Origin: Sphingomonas alba
GTDB taxonomy: Bacteria; Pseudomonadota; Alphaproteobacteria; Sphingomonadales; Sphingomonadaceae
DNA: 64,000 nucleotides
Direction of reading: 5' to 3'
Assembly: GCF_023516555.1 (NCBI RefSeq)
Contig: NZ_JAMGBD010000001.1
Span: 806,001 to 870,000, forward strand
Part shown: positions 9,082 to 17,333 of the stretch, one piece after another
Layout: every line of letters starts with the position of its first letter
Numbering within the stretch: position 1 is the first letter of the stretch
Program-made: the position numbers and the translations under genes
The notes under the pieces: generated by a model
Told to the model about the DNA's origin: nothing
What the model saw: only the letters and a program-made list of their open reading frames with translations
The model's database searches: none

Positions 9082-9681
9082 TTACCCCGCGGTGTTGAAG
9101 TTGACGCTGGGGGCTTCCTGCGCGCTCGCCGCCGCCTGGAACGGCACCTTCGGCTTGGCGCCGTAGAAGACTCGGGCGCCGATGGCGTCGGGGAAGGTGC
9201 GGATGCGCGTGTTATAGGCCTGGACCGCCTCATTATAGTCGCGGCGCGACGTGTTGATGCGGTTCTCCGTGCCCTCCAGCTGGTCCTGAAGCGCCAGGAA
9301 GTTCTGGTTCGACTTCAGGTCCGGATAGGCCTCCTGCATCCGCTGCAGCGGGATGATTGCCGCCGACAGGCGCGCCTGGGCGTTGGCGAATTCCTGGACC
9401 TTGGCCGGATCCTCCAGGTCGGAGGCGCTGAGCTGGACGCTGCCGGCCTTGGCGCGTGCCTCGGTGACCTGGATCAGCACCGATTTCTCCTGCGCGGCAT
9501 AGCCCTTCACCGTCTCGACAAGGTTCGGGATCAGGTCGGAGCGGCGCTGATAATCGGCCTGGAGGTTGCCCCAGGCGGCGTTGACCTTTTCCTCGGCCGT
9601 CGGGACCGAGTTGATGCCGCAGCCGGCAACGCTGACGGCGGCGAGCGGAGCAAGAAGTCCAATTCGACGAACAACGGTCAT
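9082..9681 (-). CDS. lemA: LemA family lipoprotein
   Basis: The LemA fold is a long helical protein facing the periplasm. Family signatures are visible: VNAAWGNLQADYQRRSDLIPNL near the N-terminus and the NFLALQDQLEGTENRI segment. The start at ATG 9681 follows GAGGGGGA and yields a lipobox (VSVAGC), so this version is a lipoprotein rather than signal-anchored. A longer reading from 9792 lacks a ribosome site. It heads the operon lemA-TPM-TPM-TPM-nudix. LemA and TPM proteins co-occur widely; their joint role is not established. Confidence 0.9.
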   Translation of the reverse strand: MTVVRRIGLLAPLAAVSVAGCGINSVPTAEEKVNAAWGNLQADYQRRSDLIPNLVETVKGYAAQEKSVLIQVTEARAKAGSVQLSASDLEDPAKVQEFANAQARLSAAIIPLQRMQEAYPDLKSNQNFLALQDQLEGTENRINTSRRDYNEAVQAYNTRIRTFPDAIGARVFYGAKPKVPFQAAASAQEAPSVNFNTAG

Positions 9682-9842
9682 GGGTGCAGTCCCCCTCATG
9701 CAAAATGTTCCGAAGGCGAATCTAGAGGCCCGCAACGGCAATTCAATAGCTGTCCTAGTCGGACAACACACATTGGCCCGAAATACTTTCATTCCGGCCC
9801 GCGAACGCTAGTCTCGGTCGACGCGACGCATGGAGGGTAAGC

Positions 9843-10265
9843 ATGCTGAAGGAATTCCGCGACTTCATCGCCAAGGGCAATGTCCTCGACCTGGCAGTGG
9901 CCGTCATCATCGGTGCCGCCTTCGCCACCATCACCACCAGCCTCACCAACGACATCATCATGCCGGTCGTCGGTGCGATCTTCGGCGGCCTCGACTTCGC
10001 CAATCACTTTATCCTGCTCGGGCCGATACCGGACACGTTCAAGGGCGACCCGACCAGCTACGCGGCTCTCAAGGAAGCCGGCGTCGCAGTGCTCGGCTGG
10101 GGCCAGTTCGTGACTGTGGCCATCAACTTCCTGATCCTCGCCTTCGTCGTCTTCCTCATCGTCCGCCAGGCGAACAAAATGAAGAAGCCGGCCGAGGACG
10201 CTCCAGCCGGCCCGACGGAACTGGATCTGCTGGCCGAGATCAGGGACGAGCTGCGAAAGCGGTAG
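9843..10265 (+). CDS. mscL: Large-conductance mechanosensitive channel MscL
   Basis: The 140-residue protein matches MscL in length and order: N-terminal amphipathic helix (MLKEFRDFIAKGNVLDLAVAV), TM1 with GAAFATI, a periplasmic loop, TM2 (about 93-115) and a charged C-terminal helix (EIRDELRKR). It forms a homopentameric pore that releases solutes on hypo-osmotic shock. GGAGGG lies seven bases before the ATG. The gene is alone and convergent with the amidohydrolase gene, three bases away. Confidence 0.96.
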   Translation: MLKEFRDFIAKGNVLDLAVAVIIGAAFATITTSLTNDIIMPVVGAIFGGLDFANHFILLGPIPDTFKGDPTSYAALKEAGVAVLGWGQFVTVAINFLILAFVVFLIVRQANKMKKPAEDAPAGPTELDLLAEIRDELRKR

Positions 10266-10268
10266 GCC

Positions 10269-12311
10269 TTACTTTGGCCGGCCGCTGAAGCCGGCTTCCT
10301 TGCGCAGCGCGTCGCCGTCCATCAGCGCGCCGTCCAGCACCACCTTGTCGACATGATGGAGGTTGCCGATGTTCGCCTCGACGTCGCCGTCGACGAGCAG
10401 CAAATCGGCCTCTTTGCCGACAGTGATCGAACCCGTGCGCTGGTCGGCATGGACGTTGCGCGCGGCGTCGATGGTCGCGGTCGTCAGCGCCTCGGCCGGC
10501 TTCAGGCCAGCGTCGACGTAAAGTTCGAGCTCATGCACGATCTCTAGCCCCGACCCGTCGGTGCCGGCGACAATAGGCACGCCGGCGCGATACATGGTGG
10601 CGACATAGTCCAGCATATGCCGGTAACTCGTGGTGACGTCCTCGCGGGTGGTTCCTTCCGGCAGCGGCAGCGGCCCCGACTTGAACCCGCGCTCCGTCGC
10701 GGGCGGTAGCGTGCCGACATACGCGGTGTAAGGCGCGCCGACCTTGCCCGCTTCGGCCGTCAACACGCCTTCCACCACCACCAAGGTCGGATCGACTGCG
10801 ATCTTCTTCGCCGCCATCGTCGCGATCAGCGATTTCATCGGCTCGGCATTGAGGTCAACGTCCTTGAAATACTTGCCCGGCCCCAGCATCCGCATCAGGC
10901 CGTTCGACTTGGCGACTACCTCGTCGGGCATCGCTTCCATTGTCGCGAAATAGATGTGGGTGATTTCGTCGTATCCGGCGTTGATGGCGTCCATCGTCCG
11001 CATGCCCGCCGGGATGTGGCCGTGAACGTGCAGGCCCAACTTGTGCGCCTCGTCCGCGGCCGGCTTGATCCAGGCCGGATTCATCGACGTGTAGAATTTG
11101 ACCGCCGTGAGTCCGGCGTCCTTGATTTTGTGCACGGCGGCAATCGCCTCCTCAGGGCTCGACACGGTCGTGCTGCCTTGCGCTGATAGCGGCCCCTTGC
11201 CGTCGACGATGATCGACGAAAAAGCCTCGGGCCCCAGCAATGTGCCAGCCGCGCGGCGTTTGGCCTGGCTGACCTCCAGCTCCATCGGTCCGCCGGGATT
11301 GCGGACCGACGTCACGCCCAGCGCCAGTTCGCTCAGCAAGTTGAAGTCGTCGCTGACATGCATGTGGCTGTCCCAGATGCCGGGAACCAAAGTCTTGCCT
11401 GCGCCGTCGATGACCCTGGCGCCGGCGGGTAGTTTCGGCAGCATCTCGCCGACCATGGTGATCTTGCCGTCGCTGACGACGACATTCTGGCCGGGGACGA
11501 ACTTCTTTCCGAGCGCGTCGTAGATTTTGACGTTGCGGAACAGAATGGGCTTCTTGGCTTCGGCGGTCAGGAACTTGGCCGCGATCTTCGGGGACATTGC
11601 CGCGATGGCGTCGTCCTGCACTTTCTGCATCGCGACCTGATTGCCCTCATAGCCAGCTGGAAGCAGGGACAGGGCGCCGATCGACCCGAAGAACTGCCCC
11701 TTGGCGTCGACCCAGACCGGGGTCGGCGACTGCGAAATGCCCGTCATGAAGCGCAGGCTCACCTTCTGCGTGCCTTTGGGGCCGGCGACTTCGAGCGATG
11801 GCCCCTCCTGCATCACGCCACGACCGGAGGGCAGCAGGGTAAGTCCCTTGGGACCGGCAGCGAGCAGCTTGGCGACCTGCAGATCGCCGCTCAGGAAAGT
11901 GCCGCCGTTGGACACATAATATTCCGGCGACTTGTAGGTTGTCTGGCCCTCGTCGACCGGACTCTTCCAGCGCGCCAGCCCGTCGACGACCGAGAAAGTT
12001 TCACCAGCATCGCCGCTCGGCGTCACGCCGCGGACTTCGACCTTGTCGGGCATCCCGTCCTTGCCGGCATGGATCACCATGTCAGTCTCGAACACCAGGC
12101 CCCGCAACAGAATGGATTCTCGATAGGCGGTGCTGCCGTCCGGAAGCGTCCAGCGATATTCGTCCCCGTGCTTGCCGGCGGTCGAAACGACGACGAAGTG
12201 CGTCGCATCGGCAGGCGGCTTCATCAGCTGCTCCTTCGGAACCGGCGCAGCGAGCAAGGCGGCCGGCGCAACGGTAAGGCCGAGCGCGAGAGTCAGGTGG
12301 CGAATGGACAT
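10269..12311 (-). CDS. Exported amidohydrolase family protein
   Basis: This 680-residue protein has a signal peptide (MSIRHLTLALGLTVAPAALLA), a region of roughly 250 residues I do not recognise, and an amidohydrolase domain in the second half. The domain shows the HxH metal pair (WDSHMHVSD), a later His pair region (LHVHGHIP) and the late Asp (AGTDGSGLE). Related exported enzymes are imidazolonepropionase- or prolidase-like; substrate cannot be assigned. The ATG at 12311 is chosen over an upstream reading because it gives the signal peptide. The upstream DNA holds the ssrA terminator. Confidence 0.82.
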   Translation of the reverse strand: MSIRHLTLALGLTVAPAALLAAPVPKEQLMKPPADATHFVVVSTAGKHGDEYRWTLPDGSTAYRESILLRGLVFETDMVIHAGKDGMPDKVEVRGVTPSGDAGETFSVVDGLARWKSPVDEGQTTYKSPEYYVSNGGTFLSGDLQVAKLLAAGPKGLTLLPSGRGVMQEGPSLEVAGPKGTQKVSLRFMTGISQSPTPVWVDAKGQFFGSIGALSLLPAGYEGNQVAMQKVQDDAIAAMSPKIAAKFLTAEAKKPILFRNVKIYDALGKKFVPGQNVVVSDGKITMVGEMLPKLPAGARVIDGAGKTLVPGIWDSHMHVSDDFNLLSELALGVTSVRNPGGPMELEVSQAKRRAAGTLLGPEAFSSIIVDGKGPLSAQGSTTVSSPEEAIAAVHKIKDAGLTAVKFYTSMNPAWIKPAADEAHKLGLHVHGHIPAGMRTMDAINAGYDEITHIYFATMEAMPDEVVAKSNGLMRMLGPGKYFKDVDLNAEPMKSLIATMAAKKIAVDPTLVVVEGVLTAEAGKVGAPYTAYVGTLPPATERGFKSGPLPLPEGTTREDVTTSYRHMLDYVATMYRAGVPIVAGTDGSGLEIVHELELYVDAGLKPAEALTTATIDAARNVHADQRTGSITVGKEADLLLVDGDVEANIGNLHHVDKVVLDGALMDGDALRKEAGFSGRPK

Positions 12312-12381
12312 GTGTTTCCCCCTCGAAAATCGAGGCGGGAAACTGTGCGACCTGCGCGTTGTTGGCAAGAGAGGGAAAAGT

Positions 12382-12409
12382 GGGAGGCTTCTGTTGCCCG
12401 GTGCCTCCC
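12382..12409 (-). terminator. ssrA terminator hairpin
   Basis: On the minus strand GGGAGGC (12409-12403) pairs with GCCTCCC (12388-12382), followed by ACTTTTCCC. It ends the tmRNA transcript. The 14-base loop contains the second copy of a 14-base direct repeat (CTTCTGTTGCCCGG on the plus strand). Confidence 0.75.
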
Positions 12410-12424
12410 GAACCGCTGGATTCC

Positions 12425-12736
12425 CCTTCTGTTGCCCGGCGGGGTCCAACCGCGCTTTTGTCTTTGTAACTTCAGACCGTTAGGCCGTCAGTTACGCAGC
12501 AATCGCAAGAGCCTCGTTATCGTTGGCACTTGTGTGAATGAGCCGTCACGGTGGTCTCATACCGATCGGCAACCGGGCATTTACTGCACTCGTCGATCCT
12601 GTTTCGCCCCCATCAGCAGCGGCGGATTCCCCGCTCGATTTCCACCGCTGCTGGTGGAGGCGCCGGGGTACTGCCCCCCGGGTCCGAAATGCCTATTCTA
12701 CCCGACAATCTACCGACATAGCCGGTTACCCGGCCC
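12425..12736 (-). ncRNA. ssrA: Two-piece (permuted) tmRNA
   Basis: Reading leftward, an acceptor segment comes first and ends CGCCTCCACCA with its CCA at 12654-12652. An intervening segment (12651-12612) can fold as a hairpin. The coding segment starts GGGGGCGAAAC at 12611. GGGGGCG and CGCCTCC form a 7-bp acceptor stem (one G-U). The reading frame 12527-12492 encodes ANDNEALAIAA plus TAA, a Sphingomonadales-type proteolysis tag. The order acceptor-then-coding is the circular permutation known from alphaproteobacteria; precursor cleavage gives two RNAs. tmRNA with SmpB rescues stalled ribosomes. The outer ends of both pieces are estimates. I saw no smpB in the window. Confidence 0.93.
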
Positions 12737-12740
12737 CCCT

Positions 12741-12769
12741 TAGATAAGGTTTTACGCCCTTTTCTTCAA
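12741..12769 (-). promoter_or_regulatory. Predicted sigma-70-type promoter of ssrA
   Basis: TTGAAG at 12769-12764 and TATCTA at 12746-12741 on the minus strand, separated by exactly 17 bases. Transcription would begin about 12736-12734, at the A/G run that starts the acceptor segment. Confidence 0.65.
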
Positions 12770-12878
12770 GCAATTGACAAAAGCTAGCCACCGCGGAACC
12801 GTTACGAAAGCGATGGCGTTGGAACCGTTCAGTGGCTTGGGCTTACCCGCCGCCGCGAAACCATAAGGGGATGATTGC

Positions 12879-13148
12879 ATGAGGAAGATTTCTTTCGCGC
12901 TGGTCGGCGCTGCTGCCTTGGCCCTCTCGGCCTGCGGCGGCAAAGGCGATGATTCGCTGGGCGAGAACGTCCAGGAGAACATGGAAAACGCCGCTGACGC
13001 GCTCGACACGGCCGCCGATAATGCGGCGACCAACGCCGAGGCCGCGAACCTGGCGAACCAGGCTGACGCGCTGCGCAACGCGGGCGACAACGCCAAGCAG
13101 GCGATCGATAATGCCGACGTCAACGCGCAACAGGTCAATGGCATGTAA
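12879..13148 (+). CDS. Small Ala/Asn/Asp-rich lipoprotein
   Basis: The 89-residue protein has a lipoprotein signal (lipobox ALSAC, Cys19) and a helical, acidic mature region made of ENAADALDTAADNAATNAEA-like units that should form a long helix or coiled coil. AAGGGGATG precedes the ATG. It is related by eye to the lipoprotein at 13550-13813. Composition recalls small envelope lipoproteins such as entericidin or Lpp, but no function can be assigned. Confidence 0.75.
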   Translation: MRKISFALVGAAALALSACGGKGDDSLGENVQENMENAADALDTAADNAATNAEAANLANQADALRNAGDNAKQAIDNADVNAQQVNGM

Positions 13149-13176
13149 TTAGCCGTTACGGCTGATTTCATGGAAG

Positions 13177-13209
13177 GGCCGGTGCTCCTGCAGGAGTGCC
13201 GGCCTTTTT
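13177..13209 (+). terminator. Rho-independent terminator after the small lipoprotein gene
   Basis: GGCCGGTGCTCC (13177-13188), loop TGCA, GGAGTGCCGGCC (13193-13204), then TTTTT. The 12-bp stem contains two G-U pairs. Confidence 0.85.
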
Positions 13210-13285
13210 CATCGGAGCTTGCCTGCAGGCCGTTCAGCGCCCCGAAAGCTGGGCCGTTGCAATTTGGTCTCGGAGGTCGAGTACC

Positions 13286-13456
13286 ATGGACTCCCAGATT
13301 ATCGCCAAGTTGCGTGCCAAGGCGGAGCGCTGCCGCGAGCTTGCGGCCGAGGCTTCGGACGCCGAAGCCGCCCAGTCCCTGCTTCAGCTCGCCGACGAGA
13401 TCGAAACCGCCATCCCGGTGTTCGAGGACAATAAGGCCAAGCTCGGCGCCTCCTGA
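13286..13456 (+). CDS. Small helical protein of unknown function (56 aa)
   Basis: The product begins MDSQIIAKLRAKAERCRELA and looks like a single soluble alpha-helical hairpin. GGAGG lies nine bases before the ATG and decides this start. It sits between two related lipoprotein genes but is not itself exported. Similar short proteins with a Cys-Arg-Glu-Leu pattern occur in Sphingomonadales as hypothetical proteins; I cannot name the family. Confidence 0.6.
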   Translation: MDSQIIAKLRAKAERCRELAAEASDAEAAQSLLQLADEIETAIPVFEDNKAKLGAS

Positions 13457-13549
13457 GGCTTGCGTCGTTACCTTTCTGGAACGTTGCCGAGAGTCGCGCG
13501 TAATTGCCGGGCGCATGTCGCAGACTGACAATTCTCCAGGGAGATCATC

Positions 13550-13813
13550 GTGAGAAAATTCACCGTTTTGGCGCTGGCATTCGGCATTGGATCGCTCGCC
13601 GCCTGCAACCAGAGCCCGCAGGAGCAAAAGGCCGACAATATCGAGGCCAATGCCGAGAACACCGCGGACGCCATTGAAGCGAACGCTGACAATGCGGCCG
13701 ACAACATGCAGGCCAATGCCGACAACGCCGCGGACGCCACCCGCGCGGCTGGCGAGCAGAAGGCCGACGCTACCCGCAACGGCGCCGACGCCGACGGCAA
13801 TAGCGCCAACTAA
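13550..13813 (+). CDS. Small Ala/Asn/Asp-rich lipoprotein, relative of the 12879 gene
   Basis: An 87-residue lipoprotein (GTG start after AGGGAGA; lipobox SLAAC, Cys19) with a mature region of repeating EANADNAADN units. Together with the gene at 12879-13148 it forms a diverged pair sharing lipobox position, length and repeat style. A long helical, highly acidic periplasmic protein is expected. No catalytic feature is visible. A 13-bp terminator hairpin follows. Confidence 0.75.
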   Translation: MRKFTVLALAFGIGSLAACNQSPQEQKADNIEANAENTADAIEANADNAADNMQANADNAADATRAAGEQKADATRNGADADGNSAN

Positions 13814-13848
13814 CTAGTTCGGACTGCTTGCACGTAGGCAGTTCGACG

Positions 13849-13888
13849 AAGGGCGTCCGCGTTGTGCAATCCGCGGGCGCCCTTTTCG
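13849..13888 (+). terminator. Rho-independent terminator
   Basis: AAGGGCGTCCGCG (13849-13861), 10-base loop, CGCGGGCGCCCTT (13872-13884), then TTCG. One T-G pair in a 13-bp stem. It closes the lipoprotein gene. Confidence 0.8.
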
Positions 13889-13951
13889 ATTGCCCGGCCC
13901 ATTGCAGACAACAGGCCATCTGTTACGCTCCCGTAATCAGGGGGCGACTGG

Positions 13952-14668
13952 ATGCACCTCAAACTGCCAAGGCCGATGCACGGGTGGCGCGTCTTTGCCG
14001 GCGAGGTCGGCATCATCGTCATCGGTGTCTTGATCGCACTCGGCGCCGAACAGGTGGTCCAGGCGTCACACCAGCGGCAGGAGGCCAGGCAGGCCGACGA
14101 CATCATCCGCGCGGAACTCGGCCTCAACCTGGGGCGACTGCAGTCGCGCAATGAGATTCGCGAGTGCGTCAGCCGCAGGATCGAGGAGATTCAAGCAATC
14201 CTCGACAAGGGAGCGGACAATCCGTCGATTGTGACCCCGAGCTGGATCGGCAGGCCGCAATATTGGGCATTCCTCAGCGGACGCTGGGAAGCGGAAACCC
14301 AAGCGGGCAACACCGCGCTGATCGATCGCCACAAGCTAGCCGAATACGGGCTGATGTACGCCAAGATGGGCGACCTCCTGAACGAAATGGCCTTCGAGCA
14401 GACGGACTGGGCTAAGCTGAGGACGCTCGAACATCTGAAGCGCCTTGATTCCGTGGCGGCATTTCAGCTGAACACCGCACTGCAGGATGCCCGCTATCGC
14501 AACTGGAGACTGGCGCTGGTGACCAGCCAAGTGTTCGAACAGGCCAAGCCGCTGGGCCTGAAAGCGCTCAAGAACGTGACGCCAGGCTCGCGGGCGATCT
14601 GCCTGCCGATCACGACGACAAGGGCCGAAGCCAATCGCGTCAGCGTCTGGCCGTTCGGCGAGCCATAA
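13952..14668 (+). CDS. Membrane-anchored protein of unknown function
   Basis: The 238-residue protein has one N-terminal transmembrane helix (VFAGEVGIIVIGVLIALGAE, about 14-33) and a largely helical region with a short coiled coil. Its layout matches the gene at 17997-18770: a short basic N-terminus, the helix, a Q/N-rich acidic stretch, then a helical body of about 200 residues. AGGGGGCG precedes the ATG. I cannot assign a function; a sensor or scaffold at the inner membrane is a guess. Confidence 0.72.
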   Translation: MHLKLPRPMHGWRVFAGEVGIIVIGVLIALGAEQVVQASHQRQEARQADDIIRAELGLNLGRLQSRNEIRECVSRRIEEIQAILDKGADNPSIVTPSWIGRPQYWAFLSGRWEAETQAGNTALIDRHKLAEYGLMYAKMGDLLNEMAFEQTDWAKLRTLEHLKRLDSVAAFQLNTALQDARYRNWRLALVTSQVFEQAKPLGLKALKNVTPGSRAICLPITTTRAEANRVSVWPFGEP

Positions 14669-14786
14669 GGTGCCGATCCATTCGTGACATTACTTTGGTG
14701 CCGCTGCTGTTCCTCACCAGCGCCGCCCTGCGGCATCATCAGACCCGCCGGCGCGATGCAGCGATCAAACCGGCGGTCGCGGCCGC

Positions 14787-15452
14787 CTAGGCAGCCGGGG
14801 CGGAGGCTTCCGCCGCGATCTTTCGCAGTGCCTGCTCGAAATAGTCCGCCGGCTGGCCGCCGGAAATCAGGTAGCGGTCGTTGATGATGATTGCCGGAAC
14901 GCCGGTGATGCCCATGGACCGCCAGTGGGCCTCGGCCTCGCGGACCTCGGTCGCATAAAGCCCGGATTCCAGCACCTCGATCGCCGCCGCACGCTCCAGG
15001 CCCGCCGCTTCGGCAGCGTCGGCCAGCACCTCGCGGTCGCCTGGGTTCAGGCACTGCGTGAAATAGGAATGGAACAGCGCCTTCTTCAGCTCGCGCTGGC
15101 GCCTCTCGATCCCGGCCCAGTGCAACAGCCGGTGGGCATCGAACGTGTTGTAGACCCGCCCCTCCTCGGACGGCAGCGCGATGGTGAAGCCGAGCTCGGC
15201 CGCTCGTTCACGGATTATCGCGCGCCGCTCCAGCAATTGTTCCGGGCTCGATCCGTATCTCTGCGCGGCATAGTCGACCAGCCGTTGCCCCTCGAACGGC
15301 ATGTCCGGATTGAGCTCGAATGGCTGGAAACGGATGTCCGCCTCCACCAACCCGCCGACCCGGTCCAGCGCCTGCTCCAGTCCCAAGAGGCCGATGACGC
15401 ACCACGGACAGGACACGTCGGAAACGAAGTCGATTTTGATAGGCGTCGTCAT
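14787..15452 (-). CDS. DsbA family oxidoreductase (FrnE-like)
   Basis: The 221-residue thioredoxin-fold protein has the CPWC motif (residues 15-18) right after the first strand, an inserted helical domain and a late cis-Pro segment (GVPAIIINDRYLISGGQP). No signal peptide is present, so it acts in the cytoplasm as in the FrnE/2-hydroxychromene-isomerase-like branch, in thiol-disulfide exchange or oxidative protection. The ATG at 15452 is preferred because the longer reading would add unrelated sequence. It is divergent from a small gene at 15526. Confidence 0.88.
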   Translation of the reverse strand: MTTPIKIDFVSDVSCPWCVIGLLGLEQALDRVGGLVEADIRFQPFELNPDMPFEGQRLVDYAAQRYGSSPEQLLERRAIIRERAAELGFTIALPSEEGRVYNTFDAHRLLHWAGIERRQRELKKALFHSYFTQCLNPGDREVLADAAEAAGLERAAAIEVLESGLYATEVREAEAHWRSMGITGVPAIIINDRYLISGGQPADYFEQALRKIAAEASAPAA

Positions 15453-15525
15453 GGCATCACCCGCGAACAAATGTGCCGGAACCGTAACATCGGTTCTGCA
15501 TTCATGCACCAACCGGAGGGTTCCG

Positions 15526-15696
15526 ATGAAGCATTACCGCATCAACAAACTGACCAAGGCCGACGGCATCATCATCAAGAAGAAGGACATTTTGGCGACG
15601 TCCGACGCCGCGGCTGTCCAGCATGCGGCGGCTGACGACGACTGCCCAGTCTGCGACGTCCTGCGCGACGGCAAGAGAGTCGGCTCCGTCCTGTAG
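15526..15696 (+). CDS. Small cytosolic protein of unknown function (56 aa)
   Basis: The product MKHYRINKLTKADGIIIKKK continues to a CPVCDV segment (Cys near residues 40 and 43). CGGAGGG lies six bases before the ATG. The single C-x-x-C pair could bind a metal with a partner, but this is speculation. It is divergent from the DsbA-like gene with 73 bases between them, so the two could share a control region. Confidence 0.6.
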   Translation: MKHYRINKLTKADGIIIKKKDILATSDAAAVQHAAADDDCPVCDVLRDGKRVGSVL

Positions 15697-15759
15697 CGGG
15701 GAAACCCTGATAGTCCGGGGCTGCGAATTGCAGTTAGCGCGTCTCGCGGAGGCGGACGC

Positions 15760-16512
15760 ATGCGTACAGACTCACCTAGGCAAAAGCGGGGTCCTTGGTC
15801 CCGGCTCGCCCGGTCGGCAGCCCTGCTGGCGATCCTCATGTCCGTAGCAACAGACATCCAGGCGCGCGGGGGACGCGGCGGCGGCGGCGGTTTTCGCGGC
15901 GGTGGCGGCGGTATCCGCGGCGGCAGCTCGACCAGCTTTGGCCGGGGCAGCGACTTTGGGCGCGGGTCCTTTGATCGCGGCTCGGACAGCTACCGGTCCG
16001 GCGGGACGTTTAGCCGAAGCGGAGATTATAGCCGGTCGTCCCGGCTCGACGGCAACCGGTCCGGATCGAAGCTGGAGTCGAACGATCGTCCGCTCGGCGG
16101 CGGCTCGGCCTCGCAACTCCCTGCCAACCGGCCCGGCGGCGGTGGCTCCGCATCGCAATTGCCCGCAAACCGGCCGGGCGGAATAGGGGGATCGGCCTCT
16201 CAGCTGCCCGCCAACAGACCGGGCGAGGGAACTCGCTGGCGTCCGGATTGCCCGAAATGCAGCGACGGCTGGGACGGGTGGATCGATCATCCGATTGCGG
16301 CAGGAATCGCGATTGGAGCGATCGCGGGCTATCGCGCGGCGGTCGGTACGTACTGGTATGCGTTACCGCCGGAGTGCCCGCCCTACATCTGGAACGATTA
16401 TTATTATTACAGCTGCAACGGGACCTTCTTTGAGCCGATCTACGAGGGCGAGACCATCGTCTATGTGTCGGTGCCCGACCCTTCGGGAGGATCGCAGCCG
16501 CCCACGAAGTGA
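15760..16512 (+). CDS. Exported Gly/Arg/Ser-rich protein with three tandem repeats
   Basis: The 250-residue protein has a signal peptide (about residues 1-35), a Gly/Arg/Ser-rich low-complexity region, and three copies of SASQLPANRPGG (about 116-155). A conserved-looking C-terminal domain follows with a C-x-x-C (CPKCSDGW), a hydrophobic IAAGIAIGAIAGY stretch and an aromatic block (PPYIWNDYYYYSCNGTFFEP). The C-terminal block resembles exported proteins with Tyr/Trp-rich tails found in many Proteobacteria. Envelope or matrix localisation is likely; function unknown. GAGGCGG precedes the start. Confidence 0.75.
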   Translation: MRTDSPRQKRGPWSRLARSAALLAILMSVATDIQARGGRGGGGGFRGGGGGIRGGSSTSFGRGSDFGRGSFDRGSDSYRSGGTFSRSGDYSRSSRLDGNRSGSKLESNDRPLGGGSASQLPANRPGGGGSASQLPANRPGGIGGSASQLPANRPGEGTRWRPDCPKCSDGWDGWIDHPIAAGIAIGAIAGYRAAVGTYWYALPPECPPYIWNDYYYYSCNGTFFEPIYEGETIVYVSVPDPSGGSQPPTK

Positions 16513-16518
16513 GGCTAC

Positions 16519-17292
16519 TCAGGCGGCGGGGAAAATGCCCTCGCCGACGCCGCGCCGAACGCTCGTGAGCGGCTCGCGCGTCACCGGATAACCAAGACCT
16601 TCCGGGATGAAGAGGTGCGGCTCGCCGTCGTGATCGTCGATCCACGGGGTGATGGTCTCGATCGGATGCTCTGCGGCGTCGGCCCGGGCGGCGGCGATGC
16701 TGTCGAAGCGGGCCAGCCGCTCCAGGTTGCGGACGGTTGGGAAAATGGCGTTAGCCTCCCCGTGCGTGACCCGGGCAAGCACTTCGGCGGCAGCCAGCCA
16801 TTCGACGGCCTCGCATTCCCCCGCTTGTGGCCGCGGCTGCCACTCGCCGCCCGGCGCTTCGGCGATGAAGAAGATCGTGTCGAAGATTCGCGCCTGGTGA
16901 AAGGCGGGTTTCCACCGCGCGAAGGGCGTCAGCGCCTCAAGGTCGAGCGACAGGCAGTGCGACGCCAGCAACTCACGGAAATTGGCACCGTCGTGCAGCC
17001 GGGACTGCAGGCTCGCCGCGAGCCCGGCGTCGATGTCGGGCGCGATCCCGACTGGAATGCCGCTCTCCTCAAGCGTCTCGCGGATGGCGGCGATCCGGAA
17101 GGCGGCGTCGGCATCGGCAAAGCCCTCCGCCAGAGCGCGGTCCTCGGCGTCGACGCGGCCGCCGGGGAAGACCATGGCGCCGCCGGCGAAGGCCATGCGC
17201 CTGGTCCGCTCAACCATCAGCAGCTCGGGTGGGCCGTCGTGCCGCTCGCGCATGACGACCAGGGTCGCCGCGGGGATGGCGTCGTTGCTCAT
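16519..17292 (-). CDS. NUDIX hydrolase (NUDT19-like)
   Basis: The 257-residue protein has a NUDIX box with a long insertion: GGRVDAEDRALAEG, then AAIRETLEESGI. This arrangement, with a large insert between the Gly-rich part and RETxEESG, is typical of NUDT7/NUDT19-like coenzyme A pyrophosphatases. The substrate is thus possibly CoA or acyl-CoA esters, in the cytoplasm. It is convergent with the preceding exported-protein gene, six bases apart. Confidence 0.84.
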   Translation of the reverse strand: MSNDAIPAATLVVMRERHDGPPELLMVERTRRMAFAGGAMVFPGGRVDAEDRALAEGFADADAAFRIAAIRETLEESGIPVGIAPDIDAGLAASLQSRLHDGANFRELLASHCLSLDLEALTPFARWKPAFHQARIFDTIFFIAEAPGGEWQPRPQAGECEAVEWLAAAEVLARVTHGEANAIFPTVRNLERLARFDSIAAARADAAEHPIETITPWIDDHDGEPHLFIPEGLGYPVTREPLTSVRRGVGEGIFPAA

Positions 17293-17333
17293 CGGCCCGG
17301 CCTAGGCGTGTCAGGCTTTAAGGGAAAGTCGGC

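Noticed and set aside
12069-12743. Plus-strand frame over the amidohydrolase start and ssrA
   Set aside because: It overlaps a tmRNA and the 5' part of a real gene on the other strand; residue content is Cys/Arg/Pro-rich without a fold.
16090-16230. CRISPR array
   Set aside because: The repeats are in frame inside a coding region and encode SASQLPANRPGG; spacers are lacking.
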